Notes: generated by a model from the sequence alone, not told the origin. A stretch of DNA of 64,000 nucleotides from Oscillospiraceae bacterium (GCA_022509025.1 JAFLUB010000001.1:28300-92299), one strand, 5' to 3'; positions 47,282 through 56,484 are shown, counted from the stretch's first letter. A program made the numbers and translations.

Positions 47282-48088
47282 TCACTTCTTTATTTTAATT
47301 ATGTATTCCGTGCCCCAGTCGAAAGCATTTTCTTCAATTTCAGCTTCTATACCGCCCTTTTTCATAAGCTTTAGAGCGCGTTCCATAGTATTTTTAAAAA
47401 CCTTGACGTCATTCGCCTTAGTGACCCGCAGCTCGTCTATAGGCTTTAGCTTGCGCGCATTCATGCTTCTCACTAACTGCTCCGTCTGTGTCACATTCAG
47501 ATTGTCACGGCAAACTATTTTCACCGCCTCAAACTGCTTCTCCTCGTCACCCAGAAGCAGCAGTGCGCGCGCGTGACGTTCGGACAGATCATAATCACGT
47601 ATCAGCTTTTTCACCAGCGGCGGCAGACGCAAAAGGCGCATTTTATTCGCCACGGACGCCTGACTCTTTCCAACGCGCAGCGCCAGTTCTGTCTGCGTGA
47701 GTCCCTGGTCTCTTATAAGATTCTTATAGCTCTCCGCTATCTCAAAGAACGATAAATCCTCTCTTTGCAGATTTTCCAGAAGCGCCATGATAGCCGACTT
47801 ATCGTTATCAGCCTCTATGATAACCGCCGGAATTTCTTCCAGCCCCGCCATCTGCGCAGCGCGAAATCTCCTCTCACCTGCGACAAGTTCATATTCCCCG
47901 CCGGCTGCGCAACGCACTGTTATCGGCTGAATAAGACCATATTCCAGAATTGAATTCTTTAATTCCTCCATCGCCGCGCTGTCAAAATACTTTCTCGGCT
48001 GATTAGGATTAGGCGCTATCATATATAACGGTAAAGACACTATTCTCGCCTTGTCGTGGTTCAATTGTTTCCTTAAAATATTTATCAT
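47282..48088 (-). CDS. ParB/Spo0J-family protein, probably Noc-type nucleoid occlusion or partition factor
   Basis: 268 residues. CTPase/ParB domain with LVAGERRFRAAQMAG and LLENLQREDLSFFE, then a central DNA-binding helix-turn-helix (LTQTELALRVGKSQASVANKM) and a C-terminal dimerisation part. Lies downstream of rsmG, the place of noc in Bacillus, and not next to a parA gene, which favours Noc; ParB is the alternative. No parS (TGTTNCACGTGAAACA type) or Noc-binding (ATTTCCCGGGAAAT) site was found in the window. Confidence 0.88.
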   Translation of the reverse strand: MINILRKQLNHDKARIVSLPLYMIAPNPNQPRKYFDSAAMEELKNSILEYGLIQPITVRCAAGGEYELVAGERRFRAAQMAGLEEIPAVIIEADNDKSAIMALLENLQREDLSFFEIAESYKNLIRDQGLTQTELALRVGKSQASVANKMRLLRLPPLVKKLIRDYDLSERHARALLLLGDEEKQFEAVKIVCRDNLNVTQTEQLVRSMNARKLKPIDELRVTKANDVKVFKNTMERALKLMKKGGIEAEIEENAFDWGTEYIIKIKK

Positions 48089-48421
48089 CGTATTTTACTC
48101 CTGTAGGCATTTCCAGTAAAAAACTTCGGGCATCGAGCCTTCGTTTTTTTGCGGATTTGCTTCGCAAATGCATTTAAAAAGAGTAAGCAGCGATAATGTA
48201 AAGCTTGATGAATACACATAGTTGTTTTTTACATTATCGCCATTTACCCTCGGTGGTGGAAGGTGTAAGACAATTTTGGGGGTAGAACAGGGCCTTGGGG
48301 AAACCCTGTTTAATGTACCATTTTGATACTTATCTGCCTTACATTTACTATTATAGCATATATTTTCCAGTTGGCAAGCATTTTCATATGCCCCAATCCG
48401 ACACATTACGATGACATTTTT
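48089..48421. other. Structured intergenic region between rsmG and the Noc/ParB gene
   Basis: No supported gene; the 103-codon frame here has no ribosome binding site. GCGATAATGTA (48190-48200) faces TACATTATCGC (48230-48240), and AACAGGG (48286-48292) faces CCCTGTT (48304-48310). A TTTGC/GCAAA hairpin lies near 48155. The region may be a leader of the Noc/ParB message. Confidence 0.5.
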
Positions 48422-49150
48422 TTATTTCGATATATTATAACACGTTCCGATAGGATTTTTTGTCGCAATTCCGGGTTTTCTCGGATATTTAAGCGGAGTT
48501 TGTCCTACTTTTTTTATCACAACAATTTTATGTCTGAGGTTCGTGAACGGAATATCCGCCTCATAAATATCCTCAATTTTACCGCCGAGAATTGTTATCG
48601 CGCGTTTTGCATCCTTTATCTCGTCTTCTGCCAAAGGCCCTTTCATAGCAAGAAAGTATCCGCCCTGTCTGAGGAACGGAATACACCACTCAGAAAGCAC
48701 AGTGAGATTAGCAACTGCGCGCGAAACCACAGTGTCAAAGCGACCACGATATGCCGAGTTTCTGCCTCCGTCCTCCGCGCGCATATGCAAAAGCTCCACA
48801 TCATCAAGATTAAGGTTTCTGCAAACCTCGTCAAGAAACTTTATGCGCTTATTAAGACTGTCCAGAAGCGTCAATTTAATTTCCGGCTTCGCGATTTTTA
48901 TTACCAGTCCCGGAAATCCCGCGCCCGTGCCTACGTCAATCACATTTTTGCCGATATACCCTGAAGAAATCGCTGTGAGCGAATCAAGAAAATGCTTTGT
49001 CGCAATTCCTTCTTCATCGGTTATAGCGGTAAGATTTATTTTCTCGTTCCATTCTACCAGCAGCCGCGCGTATTCTGTAAGCTCGTTAACCTGTTTTTCG
49101 TCAAGAGCTGTATCAAGCCGCGCCGCGCCGTTTATAATCAAATCTTTCAT
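48422..49150 (-). CDS. rsmG: 16S rRNA (guanine527-N7)-methyltransferase
   Basis: 242 residues, normal length. SAM-binding motif NVIDVGTGAGFPGLVIKIA near residue 68, LLDSLNKRIKFLDEV, VVSRAVANLTVLSEWC with the RNA-contact region. Also known as gidB. Methylates G527 of 16S rRNA. 8 bases downstream of an SGNH hydrolase gene. Confidence 0.96.
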   Translation of the reverse strand: MKDLIINGAARLDTALDEKQVNELTEYARLLVEWNEKINLTAITDEEGIATKHFLDSLTAISSGYIGKNVIDVGTGAGFPGLVIKIAKPEIKLTLLDSLNKRIKFLDEVCRNLNLDDVELLHMRAEDGGRNSAYRGRFDTVVSRAVANLTVLSEWCIPFLRQGGYFLAMKGPLAEDEIKDAKRAITILGGKIEDIYEADIPFTNLRHKIVVIKKVGQTPLKYPRKPGIATKNPIGTCYNISK

Positions 49151-49158
49151 AGTTGCTT

Positions 49159-50241
49159 TTACATTGACTTAAGCCACGGTATCATCGGATCAACGAAAAT
49201 TACGCGATACCCTAACTCATTAGGATGGCAGCCGTCTCCTTCAGGTCTTTCCTCGCTGGCGAAATACCTTATCATTGATTCATGATCTCTGACGTTTACA
49301 CCAACCTCGGGGTTATTTTGTTCGTATAAATCAAGACACGGAACACCCCACTTTGCGCATGCTGATTTCATCATCTGATAATACGGCTCGAAATACGGCT
49401 CAGCATTATAGTTGAACGGGTTCTGGATAATAACAAAACCCATTTTACTTTCAGGATATCTGGTCTTTAACTTACTGAAAACACTTTCAATCGCGCCTGC
49501 AAATGTTTCCTCGTTATACACTCCTTCAAATCCCTCGGTCAGAGCACCAAGCTCAGTATGGTTCCAGTAATCATTTACACCGCCCTCTACAACTATATAA
49601 TCATAGCTGTCGCCTTCAACAGAATCTACCGCATCTATTATGCATGGACGAAAACGGTCTTCAGTATCGTTCACTTTAACATTTCTTGTAAACACTGAGC
49701 TGCTGAGGCACTTGTTTGTGACTGTCATATTATTCTCTTCGCCTATAATCTTACCGTATCCGCCATTCCAGTTCGAGCCGTAGCCCACGCTGTCCCCGAA
49801 AAGCAGCATAGATTTCCCAAGCAGCGGATTTTCGGTTGTAATATCTATTGTTTTTGTTTCGGCGTCCCAGTATACCACGCAATCAAGACTCTCGCAGATA
49901 AATCTCAGCGGAACCATAGTATAGTCGGACACAATTTTCGGTGCCTGACGAAGAAGACGCGTGATACCGTTTTTCGAAGCAATGTTACTGTCGATAGTCA
50001 GCGAAATTTCGTTATTGTTCTTAACAGAGGTAACGGTTCTCGTCTCACCGTTCCAGTCAATCGAAGCGCCAAGCGCTTCAAAAATGGCGCGCATAGGCAC
50101 AAATGTCGTTCCGTCCTCAATAAACGGCTCTGCGTCAAATGAAAGCGGACTGCCTTCGATATTAACGGTTATATCCTCCGCAGACGCAGCAGACACGCCA
50201 ATCGCAAGCGCAAGAAGCACAAGAGCAAAAAATTTTTTCAT
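49159..50241 (-). CDS. Secreted SGNH hydrolase with N-terminal stalk domain
   Basis: 360 residues. Signal peptide (FALVLLALAIGVSAASA). Stalk domain at about 22-135 (VNIEGSPLSFDAEPFIEDGT, TFVPMRAIFEALGASIDWNG). SGNH esterase domain from about 140: block I LLFGDSVGYGSNWNGGYG (Ser), the GGVNDYWN block III, and the C-terminal catalytic pair in GDGCHPNELGY. Likely a carbohydrate or acetyl esterase at the surface; pectin deacetylation is inference from neighbours. The catalytic half is a close paralogue of the next two genes upstream. Confidence 0.85.
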   Translation of the reverse strand: MKKFFALVLLALAIGVSAASAEDITVNIEGSPLSFDAEPFIEDGTTFVPMRAIFEALGASIDWNGETRTVTSVKNNNEISLTIDSNIASKNGITRLLRQAPKIVSDYTMVPLRFICESLDCVVYWDAETKTIDITTENPLLGKSMLLFGDSVGYGSNWNGGYGKIIGEENNMTVTNKCLSSSVFTRNVKVNDTEDRFRPCIIDAVDSVEGDSYDYIVVEGGVNDYWNHTELGALTEGFEGVYNEETFAGAIESVFSKLKTRYPESKMGFVIIQNPFNYNAEPYFEPYYQMMKSACAKWGVPCLDLYEQNNPEVGVNVRDHESMIRYFASEERPEGDGCHPNELGYRVIFVDPMIPWLKSM

Positions 50242-50268
50242 TTTTATTTCCTCCTCTATTATCTTATA

Positions 50269-51057
50269 TTACATTGTCTTCAGCCATGGCACCATCGGCT
50301 CAACATAAATCTTCCGATATCCCTCTTCATTCGGATGACAGCCGTCACCTTCAGGAGAGCTTTCAGAGCCGAAGTATATTTTATTCATTTCAGCGTCTTT
50401 GACGTTTACACCCGTCTCGGCATTATTCGCGGCGTACAAATCAATATACGGAACTTCCCATTTGTCACACACGGCTTTAAGCATCTCATAATACGGTGCA
50501 AAGTCCCCCTCCGCGTTATATGTGAACGGATTGTGTATAATAACAAATCCCGTTTTACTTTCAGGGTGATTTTCCCTTAATCTGAAAAATGTACTTTCAA
50601 TCGCGCCGGTCATTGTCAGTTCGTCATAGCCGCCGTCAAACCCCTCTGTCAGAGCGCCCAACTCCACATGATTCCAGAAATCATTTACTCCGCCTTCAAC
50701 AATAATATAATCATATTTATCAGTCAGCTTATCGGTCATATCTATTATACTCGGACGTAATCCTTCCGAGTCTGCCGACCATGTAATATTACGCGCAAAC
50801 GTTGCGCCTCCGATACTCGGGTTAGTCACAATCATATTATTCTGCTCGCCGATAATCTTACCGTAACCGCCATACCAGTTTGCGCCGTAGCTTATACTAT
50901 CGCCGATAAAAGCTATGCTTTTACCTTCAAGCATATTTTCCACTGTAGCAGTTTCCACAACCTTATTTTCAGCAGAATTATTCCGCACAATACTGACTGC
51001 TGAGTAAGCTGTTATTGAAACAGCCGCCGCCAGCAGCACCGGAATCAGTTTTGACAT
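50269..51057 (-). CDS. Secreted SGNH hydrolase
   Basis: 262 residues. N-terminal signal/anchor (LIPVLLAAAVSITAYSAVS). Catalytic blocks FIGDSISYGANWYGGYG, VEGGVNDFWNHVELGAL and GDGCHPNEEGYRKIYVEPMV. No stalk domain. Middle copy of a three-gene tandem array, 27 and 29 bases from its neighbours, so clearly one operon. Confidence 0.85.
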   Translation of the reverse strand: MSKLIPVLLAAAVSITAYSAVSIVRNNSAENKVVETATVENMLEGKSIAFIGDSISYGANWYGGYGKIIGEQNNMIVTNPSIGGATFARNITWSADSEGLRPSIIDMTDKLTDKYDYIIVEGGVNDFWNHVELGALTEGFDGGYDELTMTGAIESTFFRLRENHPESKTGFVIIHNPFTYNAEGDFAPYYEMLKAVCDKWEVPYIDLYAANNAETGVNVKDAEMNKIYFGSESSPEGDGCHPNEEGYRKIYVEPMVPWLKTM

Positions 51058-51086
51058 ATTAATATCAATCCCTCCATCATCTTATA

Positions 51087-51836
51087 TTATAGACTCTTCA
51101 GCCACGGCACCATCGGTTCAACGTAAATCACCTGGTAGCCGAATTCGTTCGGATGACAACCGTCACCATCTGGGGTTTTTTCCGAGCCGAAGTACAATCT
51201 GTTTATTTCCGGGTCTTTCACGTTTATCCCTGTCCATGGATTGTTCGCCGCATACAGGTCAATATACGAAATCGACCATTTTTCACAAGCGGCTTTAATC
51301 GTTTCATAATACGGGGCAAATTCCGCTTCGCCATCATAGGTAAGATGGTCGTGCGCAATTACATATCCCAGCTTACTTTCCGGATGATTTTGCTTAAGCG
51401 TGTAGAAAATACTTTCCATCGCTCCTGTCACAGTAGACTCATCATAACCGCCGTCAAATCCCTCTGTAAGGTTGTTGAGCGGAACCTTCTTCCACGAATC
51501 GTTTATACCGCCCTCTATTATAATATAATCATATTCCCCTTCCAGCGAATTAACAGTATCTACTATACTTATCTTTGAGCCTGTAACACTTTCATTTCTT
51601 GCAAGCGTTATTGCATCAACGCCGCAATTTGTAACAATCATATTATTCTGTTCGCCGATAAGCTTACCATATCCGCCTGAGTAGTTAGCCCCATAACATA
51701 TACTATCGCCAACAAACGCTATACTCTTTCCTTCAAGAGACATTTCATATGCAATATCGCTCTGAACCATATCACCTGCCGAGTGAGCAGTCGTGGATAC
51801 AACCGCGGCAAGCAACACAGAAATCAGCTTTGTCAT
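51087..51836 (-). CDS. Secreted SGNH hydrolase
   Basis: 249 residues from ATG 51836 (GGGGGTAGT upstream). Signal peptide TKLISVLLAAVVSTTAHSAG. Blocks FVGDSICYGANYSGGYG, IEGGINDSWKKVPL and GDGCHPNEFGYQVIYVEPMV. First gene of the tandem; the sequence has diverged more than the other two in the middle part. Preceded by folded repeat E2. Confidence 0.85.
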   Translation of the reverse strand: MTKLISVLLAAVVSTTAHSAGDMVQSDIAYEMSLEGKSIAFVGDSICYGANYSGGYGKLIGEQNNMIVTNCGVDAITLARNESVTGSKISIVDTVNSLEGEYDYIIIEGGINDSWKKVPLNNLTEGFDGGYDESTVTGAMESIFYTLKQNHPESKLGYVIAHDHLTYDGEAEFAPYYETIKAACEKWSISYIDLYAANNPWTGINVKDPEINRLYFGSEKTPDGDGCHPNEFGYQVIYVEPMVPWLKSL

Positions 51837-51853
51837 AATACTACCCCCGTGCA

Positions 51854-51960
51854 AATCACAGAAAAAGAAGCAAGCAGATCGCCATTTTGAGAAACACCGA
51901 CGTATGTAGATACTTCAAGTTTCGATAAAAGGTGATATGCGATGCTTATTTCTTGTGATT
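51854..51960 (-). repeat. Folded repeat, copy E2
   Basis: 107 nt. Outer arms AATCACA (51854-51860) and TGTGATT (51954-51960), inner GAAAC/GTTTC stem and GTAT/ATAC tip. Shares the core CACCGACGTATG...ATACTTCAAG with copy E1, with paired substitutions in the stems. It fills the whole gap between the glmM stop and the first SGNH gene. Confidence 0.65.
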
Positions 51961-53309
51961 TATCCCAAAATTTTCTCTATCAACTCTGCCAGTTCCTCTG
52001 CTTTTTTCGTTATGTAGTCTACATCCTTACCTTCTATCATAACGCGCACAAGAGGCTCTGTACCGGATGGTCTTATCAGGACTCTTCCCTCGCCCGCGAA
52101 CTCATTTTCAAGAGCCTCGCATGCAGCGGCAATTTCAGGATTATCCATATATGTATCCTTGTTTTCCAGTTTTACAGTAGCATTCCTCAGAACCTGCGGC
52201 ATTACCTTAACTATTCCTGCCGCCTCGGAAGCGCGTAATCCGGTCTTTTTAAGCACTGCTAAAAACTGAAGCGCGCTTACAAGACCATCACCTGTGGTGT
52301 TATGGTCAAGGAAAATGATATGTCCTGACTGCTCACCGCCTATATTATAGCCGTTTTTCAGCATTTCTTCAAGCACGTACCGGTCTCCCACATTTGTGCG
52401 CGGGATATTTATACCCATTTTTTCTCCGGCAATGAAAAGACCGAGATTACTCATAACAGTAGCAACCAGCGTATTCTGTTTAAGCTGACCGTTATCGCGC
52501 ATGAACTTCGCGCACGCCGCCATAATCTGGTCGCCGTCGATAAGATTTCCCTTTTCATCAACAGCCAGCATTCTGTCGGCATCACCGTCAAACGCGATAC
52601 CGATATCCGCGCCGATTGAAGTTACATAAGCCTGCAAGCTTTCCATATGCGTTGAGCCGCACATCGCGTTTATATTAACTCCGTCAGGAGTGTTATGAAT
52701 TGCTTCCACGTTAGCGCCCAGCTTATTTAAAGCCTTGAACGCAGTTTCATAGCTTGCGCCGTTTGCGCAGTCTACCGCCACCTTTATGCCGTCCAGACGG
52801 CAGTCTATTGTGGAAACGGCAAATGCGACATAATCCTCAACCGCGTTATGGTTAGCGTTAACATAACCTACTTTACCATGTGTAGGCAGCTCTTCAATTT
52901 GCTTTTCTCCTGTGATATAGCTTTCTATTTCATTCTCAATAGCGTCGCTGAGCTTATAGCCGTCGCCGTTAAAGAATTTAATTCCGTTATACTCGCACGG
53001 GTTATGCGACGCGCTTATAACCACTCCGGCATCAGCTTTATAATACCGCGTCAGATATGCTACCGCCGGAGTCGGCACGATGCCCAACGGAATAACCTTA
53101 GCGCCCATTGAACAAAGTCCCGCAGTCAGCGCGGCCTCCAGCATATCACCGGATTTTCTCGTATCTTTTCCTATAAGTATTCTCGGTCTCTTAGAGGTGT
53201 GCTTCGTCAGAACATATGCGCCGCTCTGACCTGTTTTAAAGGCCAGCTCTGCCGTAAGGTCCTTATTGGCAATGCCTCTTATACCGTCTGTACCGAATAA
53301 TTTTCCCAT
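51960..53309 (-). CDS. glmM: Phosphoglucosamine mutase
   Basis: 449 residues from ATG 53309 (ATAGGAGGATT upstream); the longer frame to 53396 runs into metG. Converts glucosamine 6-phosphate to glucosamine 1-phosphate for peptidoglycan. Seen: MGKLFGTDGIRGIANKDLT start, the phosphoserine loop VVISASHNPCEYNG, metal loop FDGDADRMLAVD, and RPSGTEPLVRVMIEG near the C-terminus. Normal length. Confidence 0.97.
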   Translation of the reverse strand: MGKLFGTDGIRGIANKDLTAELAFKTGQSGAYVLTKHTSKRPRILIGKDTRKSGDMLEAALTAGLCSMGAKVIPLGIVPTPAVAYLTRYYKADAGVVISASHNPCEYNGIKFFNGDGYKLSDAIENEIESYITGEKQIEELPTHGKVGYVNANHNAVEDYVAFAVSTIDCRLDGIKVAVDCANGASYETAFKALNKLGANVEAIHNTPDGVNINAMCGSTHMESLQAYVTSIGADIGIAFDGDADRMLAVDEKGNLIDGDQIMAACAKFMRDNGQLKQNTLVATVMSNLGLFIAGEKMGINIPRTNVGDRYVLEEMLKNGYNIGGEQSGHIIFLDHNTTGDGLVSALQFLAVLKKTGLRASEAAGIVKVMPQVLRNATVKLENKDTYMDNPEIAAACEALENEFAGEGRVLIRPSGTEPLVRVMIEGKDVDYITKKAEELAELIEKILG

Positions 53310-53331
53310 TTTAATCCTCCTATTTTTTTTA

Positions 53332-53367
53332 TTAAAGGGTAAGATGCGCCGATTATCTTTCACGTTA
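53332..53367 (-). repeat. Half copy (E3) of the folded repeat
   Basis: On the plus strand ATTAAAGGGTAAGATG...CTTTCACGTTA matches the 3' arm of copy E1 closely but the other arm and core are absent. It overlaps the metG stop codon and precedes the glmM ribosome binding site. Confidence 0.5.
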
Positions 53368-55293
53368 TACCACCTGCGCGCCGCTCTGAATATCATTCAA
53401 TGTAGTAAGCACGGTTAGCTTATCTTCAAATTCGGCGGATAAAATCATTCCGCATGATTCAAGTCCCATCATCTTTCTCGGCTTCAGATTTGCAACAAAC
53501 AGCACATTCTTACCGATAAGTTCTTCAGGAGTATGATACTTTGAAATACCGGAAAGAATCTGACGGGTTTCACTTCCAACCTGCAGGGTAAATCTCAGAA
53601 GCTTTGAAGATTTCGGCACCTTCTCACATTCTATTACCTTGCCGACACGTATATCAAGCTTCTCAAACTCCTCGAATTCTATATAGTCCTTGTACGGTTC
53701 TATTTCTATCTTTTCTTCCTCCTGAGCGCCGAATTCTTCTTCAAGCTCAGCCATTTTCTTCTCAGCGTCAATTCTCGCGAACAGCACAGCTGCCTCGCCT
53801 ACTTTCGTGCCGGCTTTCATAGTTCCGAATGTCTTTGCGCTCTCAAAGCTTAAATCATCTGCGCCTATCTGCTCAGCTATTTTCTTTGAGGTTTCAGGCA
53901 TAAATGAGCTTAAAAGCGCCGCGATAATTCTTATCGTTTCGGCAAGATTATAGAGTACCGTACCGAGACGCGGCTTTTGCTCCTCGTCCTTTGCGAGCAC
54001 CCACGGCATTGTCTCGTCAATATATTTATTTGCTCTATCAACCACCTTCCATATCGCGTCAATACTGTCCGCAACATGGAGCGTCTCCATCTTCTTAACG
54101 ATTTCCTCTATAGCGCCTGTAGCCACAGCTTTCAGATCGTCGTCAAATTCTCCTGATACATCTCCCGGCTGAATCTCGCCGCCGAAATATTTATTAATCA
54201 TTGCAACTGTTCTGTTCACAAGATTACCCAATGTGTTCGCAAGATTGGAGTTAAAGCGGCTTATAAACACCTCATAGGTGATTGTGCCGTCCTGCGCGAA
54301 TGGCATTTCATGCAGCGAATAGTACCTTACCGCGTCAACACCGAAATGCTTTACCAGATCCTCCGCGTAAATCACATTGCCGCGGGACTTACTCATCTTC
54401 TCCTCTCCGACAAGCATCCACGGATGTCCGAACACCTGCTTCGGAAGCGGTTCGCCGAGAGCCATAAGCATTATCGGCCAGTAAATTGTATGGAAACGCA
54501 AAATATCCTTACCGATAATATGCACATCGGCAGGCCAGTATTTCTTATATAATTCACCTTTCTCATCCGGCGTATATCCAAGCGCAGTGATGTAGTTTGA
54601 AAGCGCGTCAATCCACACGTAAACCACGTGACCCGGGTCGAACTCAACCGGGATTCCCCATGAAAAGCTTGTTCTTGACACGCATAAATCCTGAAGTCCC
54701 GGCTTCAAGAAGTTATTTACCATTTCATTCTTACGTGACTCGGGCTGAATAAATTCAGGATGGGAATCGATGTATTCCATCAGTTTATCCTGATATTTAC
54801 TCATTCTGAAGAAATATGCTTCTTCCTTCGCTTTCTTTACCTCTCTTCCGCAGTCAGGACACTTACCGTCCTTGAGCTGTGTTCCGGTCCAGAACGACTC
54901 GCACGGCGTACAGTACCAGCCCTCATATTCACTCTTATAGATATCGCCCTGGTCATAGAGCTTTTTAAAAATCTGCTGTACCGCTTTCACGTGATAATCG
55001 TCGGTTGTGCGGATAAACTTGTCATAGCTCACATTGAGCATATCGGCAATATCCTTAATCTCAGCGGCAATCTTATCAACGTGCTGCTGCGGCGTAATTC
55101 CTGCTTCCTCGGCAACTTCCTGTATCTTCTGACCGTGTTCGTCCGTGCCTGTAAGAAAGAACACATCCTTGCCTAAGAATCTGTTAAATCTCGCAATCGC
55201 GTCTGTCAGTATTATTTCATATGTGTTTCCGATATGCGGTTTTTTTGATGTGTACGCAATCGCTGTTGTAATGTAGTATTTTTCTTTATTCAT
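53365..55293 (-). CDS. metG: Methionine-tRNA ligase
   Basis: 642 residues from ATG 55293 (GGAGAG upstream). Class I synthetase: TTAIAYTSKKPHIGNTYE with the HIGN signature, a Zn knuckle CTPCESFW...CPDCGREV with four Cys near 130-150, KMSKSRGN near 300, and a C-terminal EMAPII-like tRNA-binding domain (DIRVGKVIECEKVPKSSKLL). The start overlaps the end of the AI-2E transporter gene by 8 bases. No T-box leader was found. Confidence 0.97.
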   Translation of the reverse strand: MNKEKYYITTAIAYTSKKPHIGNTYEIILTDAIARFNRFLGKDVFFLTGTDEHGQKIQEVAEEAGITPQQHVDKIAAEIKDIADMLNVSYDKFIRTTDDYHVKAVQQIFKKLYDQGDIYKSEYEGWYCTPCESFWTGTQLKDGKCPDCGREVKKAKEEAYFFRMSKYQDKLMEYIDSHPEFIQPESRKNEMVNNFLKPGLQDLCVSRTSFSWGIPVEFDPGHVVYVWIDALSNYITALGYTPDEKGELYKKYWPADVHIIGKDILRFHTIYWPIMLMALGEPLPKQVFGHPWMLVGEEKMSKSRGNVIYAEDLVKHFGVDAVRYYSLHEMPFAQDGTITYEVFISRFNSNLANTLGNLVNRTVAMINKYFGGEIQPGDVSGEFDDDLKAVATGAIEEIVKKMETLHVADSIDAIWKVVDRANKYIDETMPWVLAKDEEQKPRLGTVLYNLAETIRIIAALLSSFMPETSKKIAEQIGADDLSFESAKTFGTMKAGTKVGEAAVLFARIDAEKKMAELEEEFGAQEEEKIEIEPYKDYIEFEEFEKLDIRVGKVIECEKVPKSSKLLRFTLQVGSETRQILSGISKYHTPEELIGKNVLFVANLKPRKMMGLESCGMILSAEFEDKLTVLTTLNDIQSGAQVV

Positions 55294-56473
55294 CCCAGTC
55301 ACTCTCCATTAAATTTATTAAAAAGTTTTTAAACATAATAAGCTGTTTTTTTATAAACATACCTGTGCTTTTTATAATCCGTATCGGCGCGTCAAATATT
55401 CCCGCCTTATAGAAGCTTATCACAAGCATAAGTATTAACGGTCCCAGGATAAGACCGCCAATACTAAGCGTTCTGTATCCGACATACATGGACATCAGCG
55501 TGAGAATGGAGTGTATACCCATTCCCGTGCTTACAAGCTTCGGTTCAGTTATACGTCTTACCACAAGCACCGCAAGGTATATTATTATAAGACCTATACC
55601 CATTTTTATATTTCCGTTAAGAAAAGCTACAACAGACCACGGCCATAGGATAAGACCGCTTCCGAAAAACGGCAGTGCGTCTATTACAGCTATAAGCAAA
55701 GCGATAAGCAGCGCATAATTGGCATCAATAATAACCAGACCGATAAATATGACAATGAACGCGATAAACATCAGTATTACCTGCGCTTTTATATATCCGC
55801 CAAGGTACTTCTTAAGCTCGCTTTTTACCATTACAAGTCTTTCAATAAAGCTCGGGCGGAACACGCCGCTCACAGCCCGGCTTACAACCTTATTATCCGA
55901 AACCATGAAATATGATGACAGAACAAATACTATAACCGCTATAAACATCCTCGGCAGCGCTTTAGCAATATTGCCCGCATTATCCACCATAGGTTCTGAC
56001 ATAGAGTTTATCATTTCCGAAGCCTTAGAGGATATACTGTCGCCCAACGCTGTGAAAGCCTGCTGAACATTCGCCGGGAGATTATCATATAATACAGACC
56101 ATTTTGCTCCTACAGAATGAATACTGGCTCTCATGCTTTCATAAATTGAAGGGAATTGCGTGTAAATCATCCGCACCTCGTCAATAATTTTCCATATTAC
56201 AAAGCTAAGTATTCCTCCAAGTATACCCACTATCAGGACTATAACAAGTACAGCTGAAAGTCCTCTGGGTATTTTCAGCTTTTTCTGTAAAAAGTCCGCA
56301 AGCGGATTAACTGTCATAGAAAACAGATATCCTAAAATAAACGGAAGAAACAGTTCCACAAGAAATCCAAGCGCTGTAAGTATTTTCGGCAGGAAAATAT
56401 ATATCAGAGCTGCCGCTGCAACGATTCCCGCTGTGCAAATCAGTACTTTTACCCAGCTTTTTCTTATTTTCAC
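55286..56473 (-). CDS. AI-2E family transporter
   Basis: 395 residues, GTG start at 56473; a TTG-initiated frame to 56500 would begin inside the RNA element. Polytopic membrane protein with the family pattern: two N-terminal helices, a soluble helical loop, and the conserved VIDALPFFGSGLILWPWSVV and GLVIIDANYALLIALL segments. Members include exporters of unknown cargo and cation antiporters; the AI-2 name is not proof of function. Its ribosome binding site is directly preceded by element A. Confidence 0.88.
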   Translation of the reverse strand: MKIRKSWVKVLICTAGIVAAAALIYIFLPKILTALGFLVELFLPFILGYLFSMTVNPLADFLQKKLKIPRGLSAVLVIVLIVGILGGILSFVIWKIIDEVRMIYTQFPSIYESMRASIHSVGAKWSVLYDNLPANVQQAFTALGDSISSKASEMINSMSEPMVDNAGNIAKALPRMFIAVIVFVLSSYFMVSDNKVVSRAVSGVFRPSFIERLVMVKSELKKYLGGYIKAQVILMFIAFIVIFIGLVIIDANYALLIALLIAVIDALPFFGSGLILWPWSVVAFLNGNIKMGIGLIIIYLAVLVVRRITEPKLVSTGMGIHSILTLMSMYVGYRTLSIGGLILGPLILMLVISFYKAGIFDAPIRIIKSTGMFIKKQLIMFKNFLINLMESDWDE

Positions 56474-56484
56474 GTTAATCAGTA

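Noticed and set aside
48095..48406. 103-codon minus frame between rsmG and Noc/ParB
   Set aside because: No ribosome binding site, runs through three hairpins, low-complexity product.
48323..48964. 213-codon plus-strand frame over rsmG
   Set aside because: Antisense shadow of rsmG, whose motifs are unmistakable.
47282..49150. parS or Noc-binding sites near the ParB-family gene
   Set aside because: No match to either 14-16-bp palindrome was found by eye here or elsewhere in the window.
55294..55320. T-box leader for metG
   Set aside because: metG overlaps the upstream transporter gene; no room and no AGGGUGGNACCGCG-type box.
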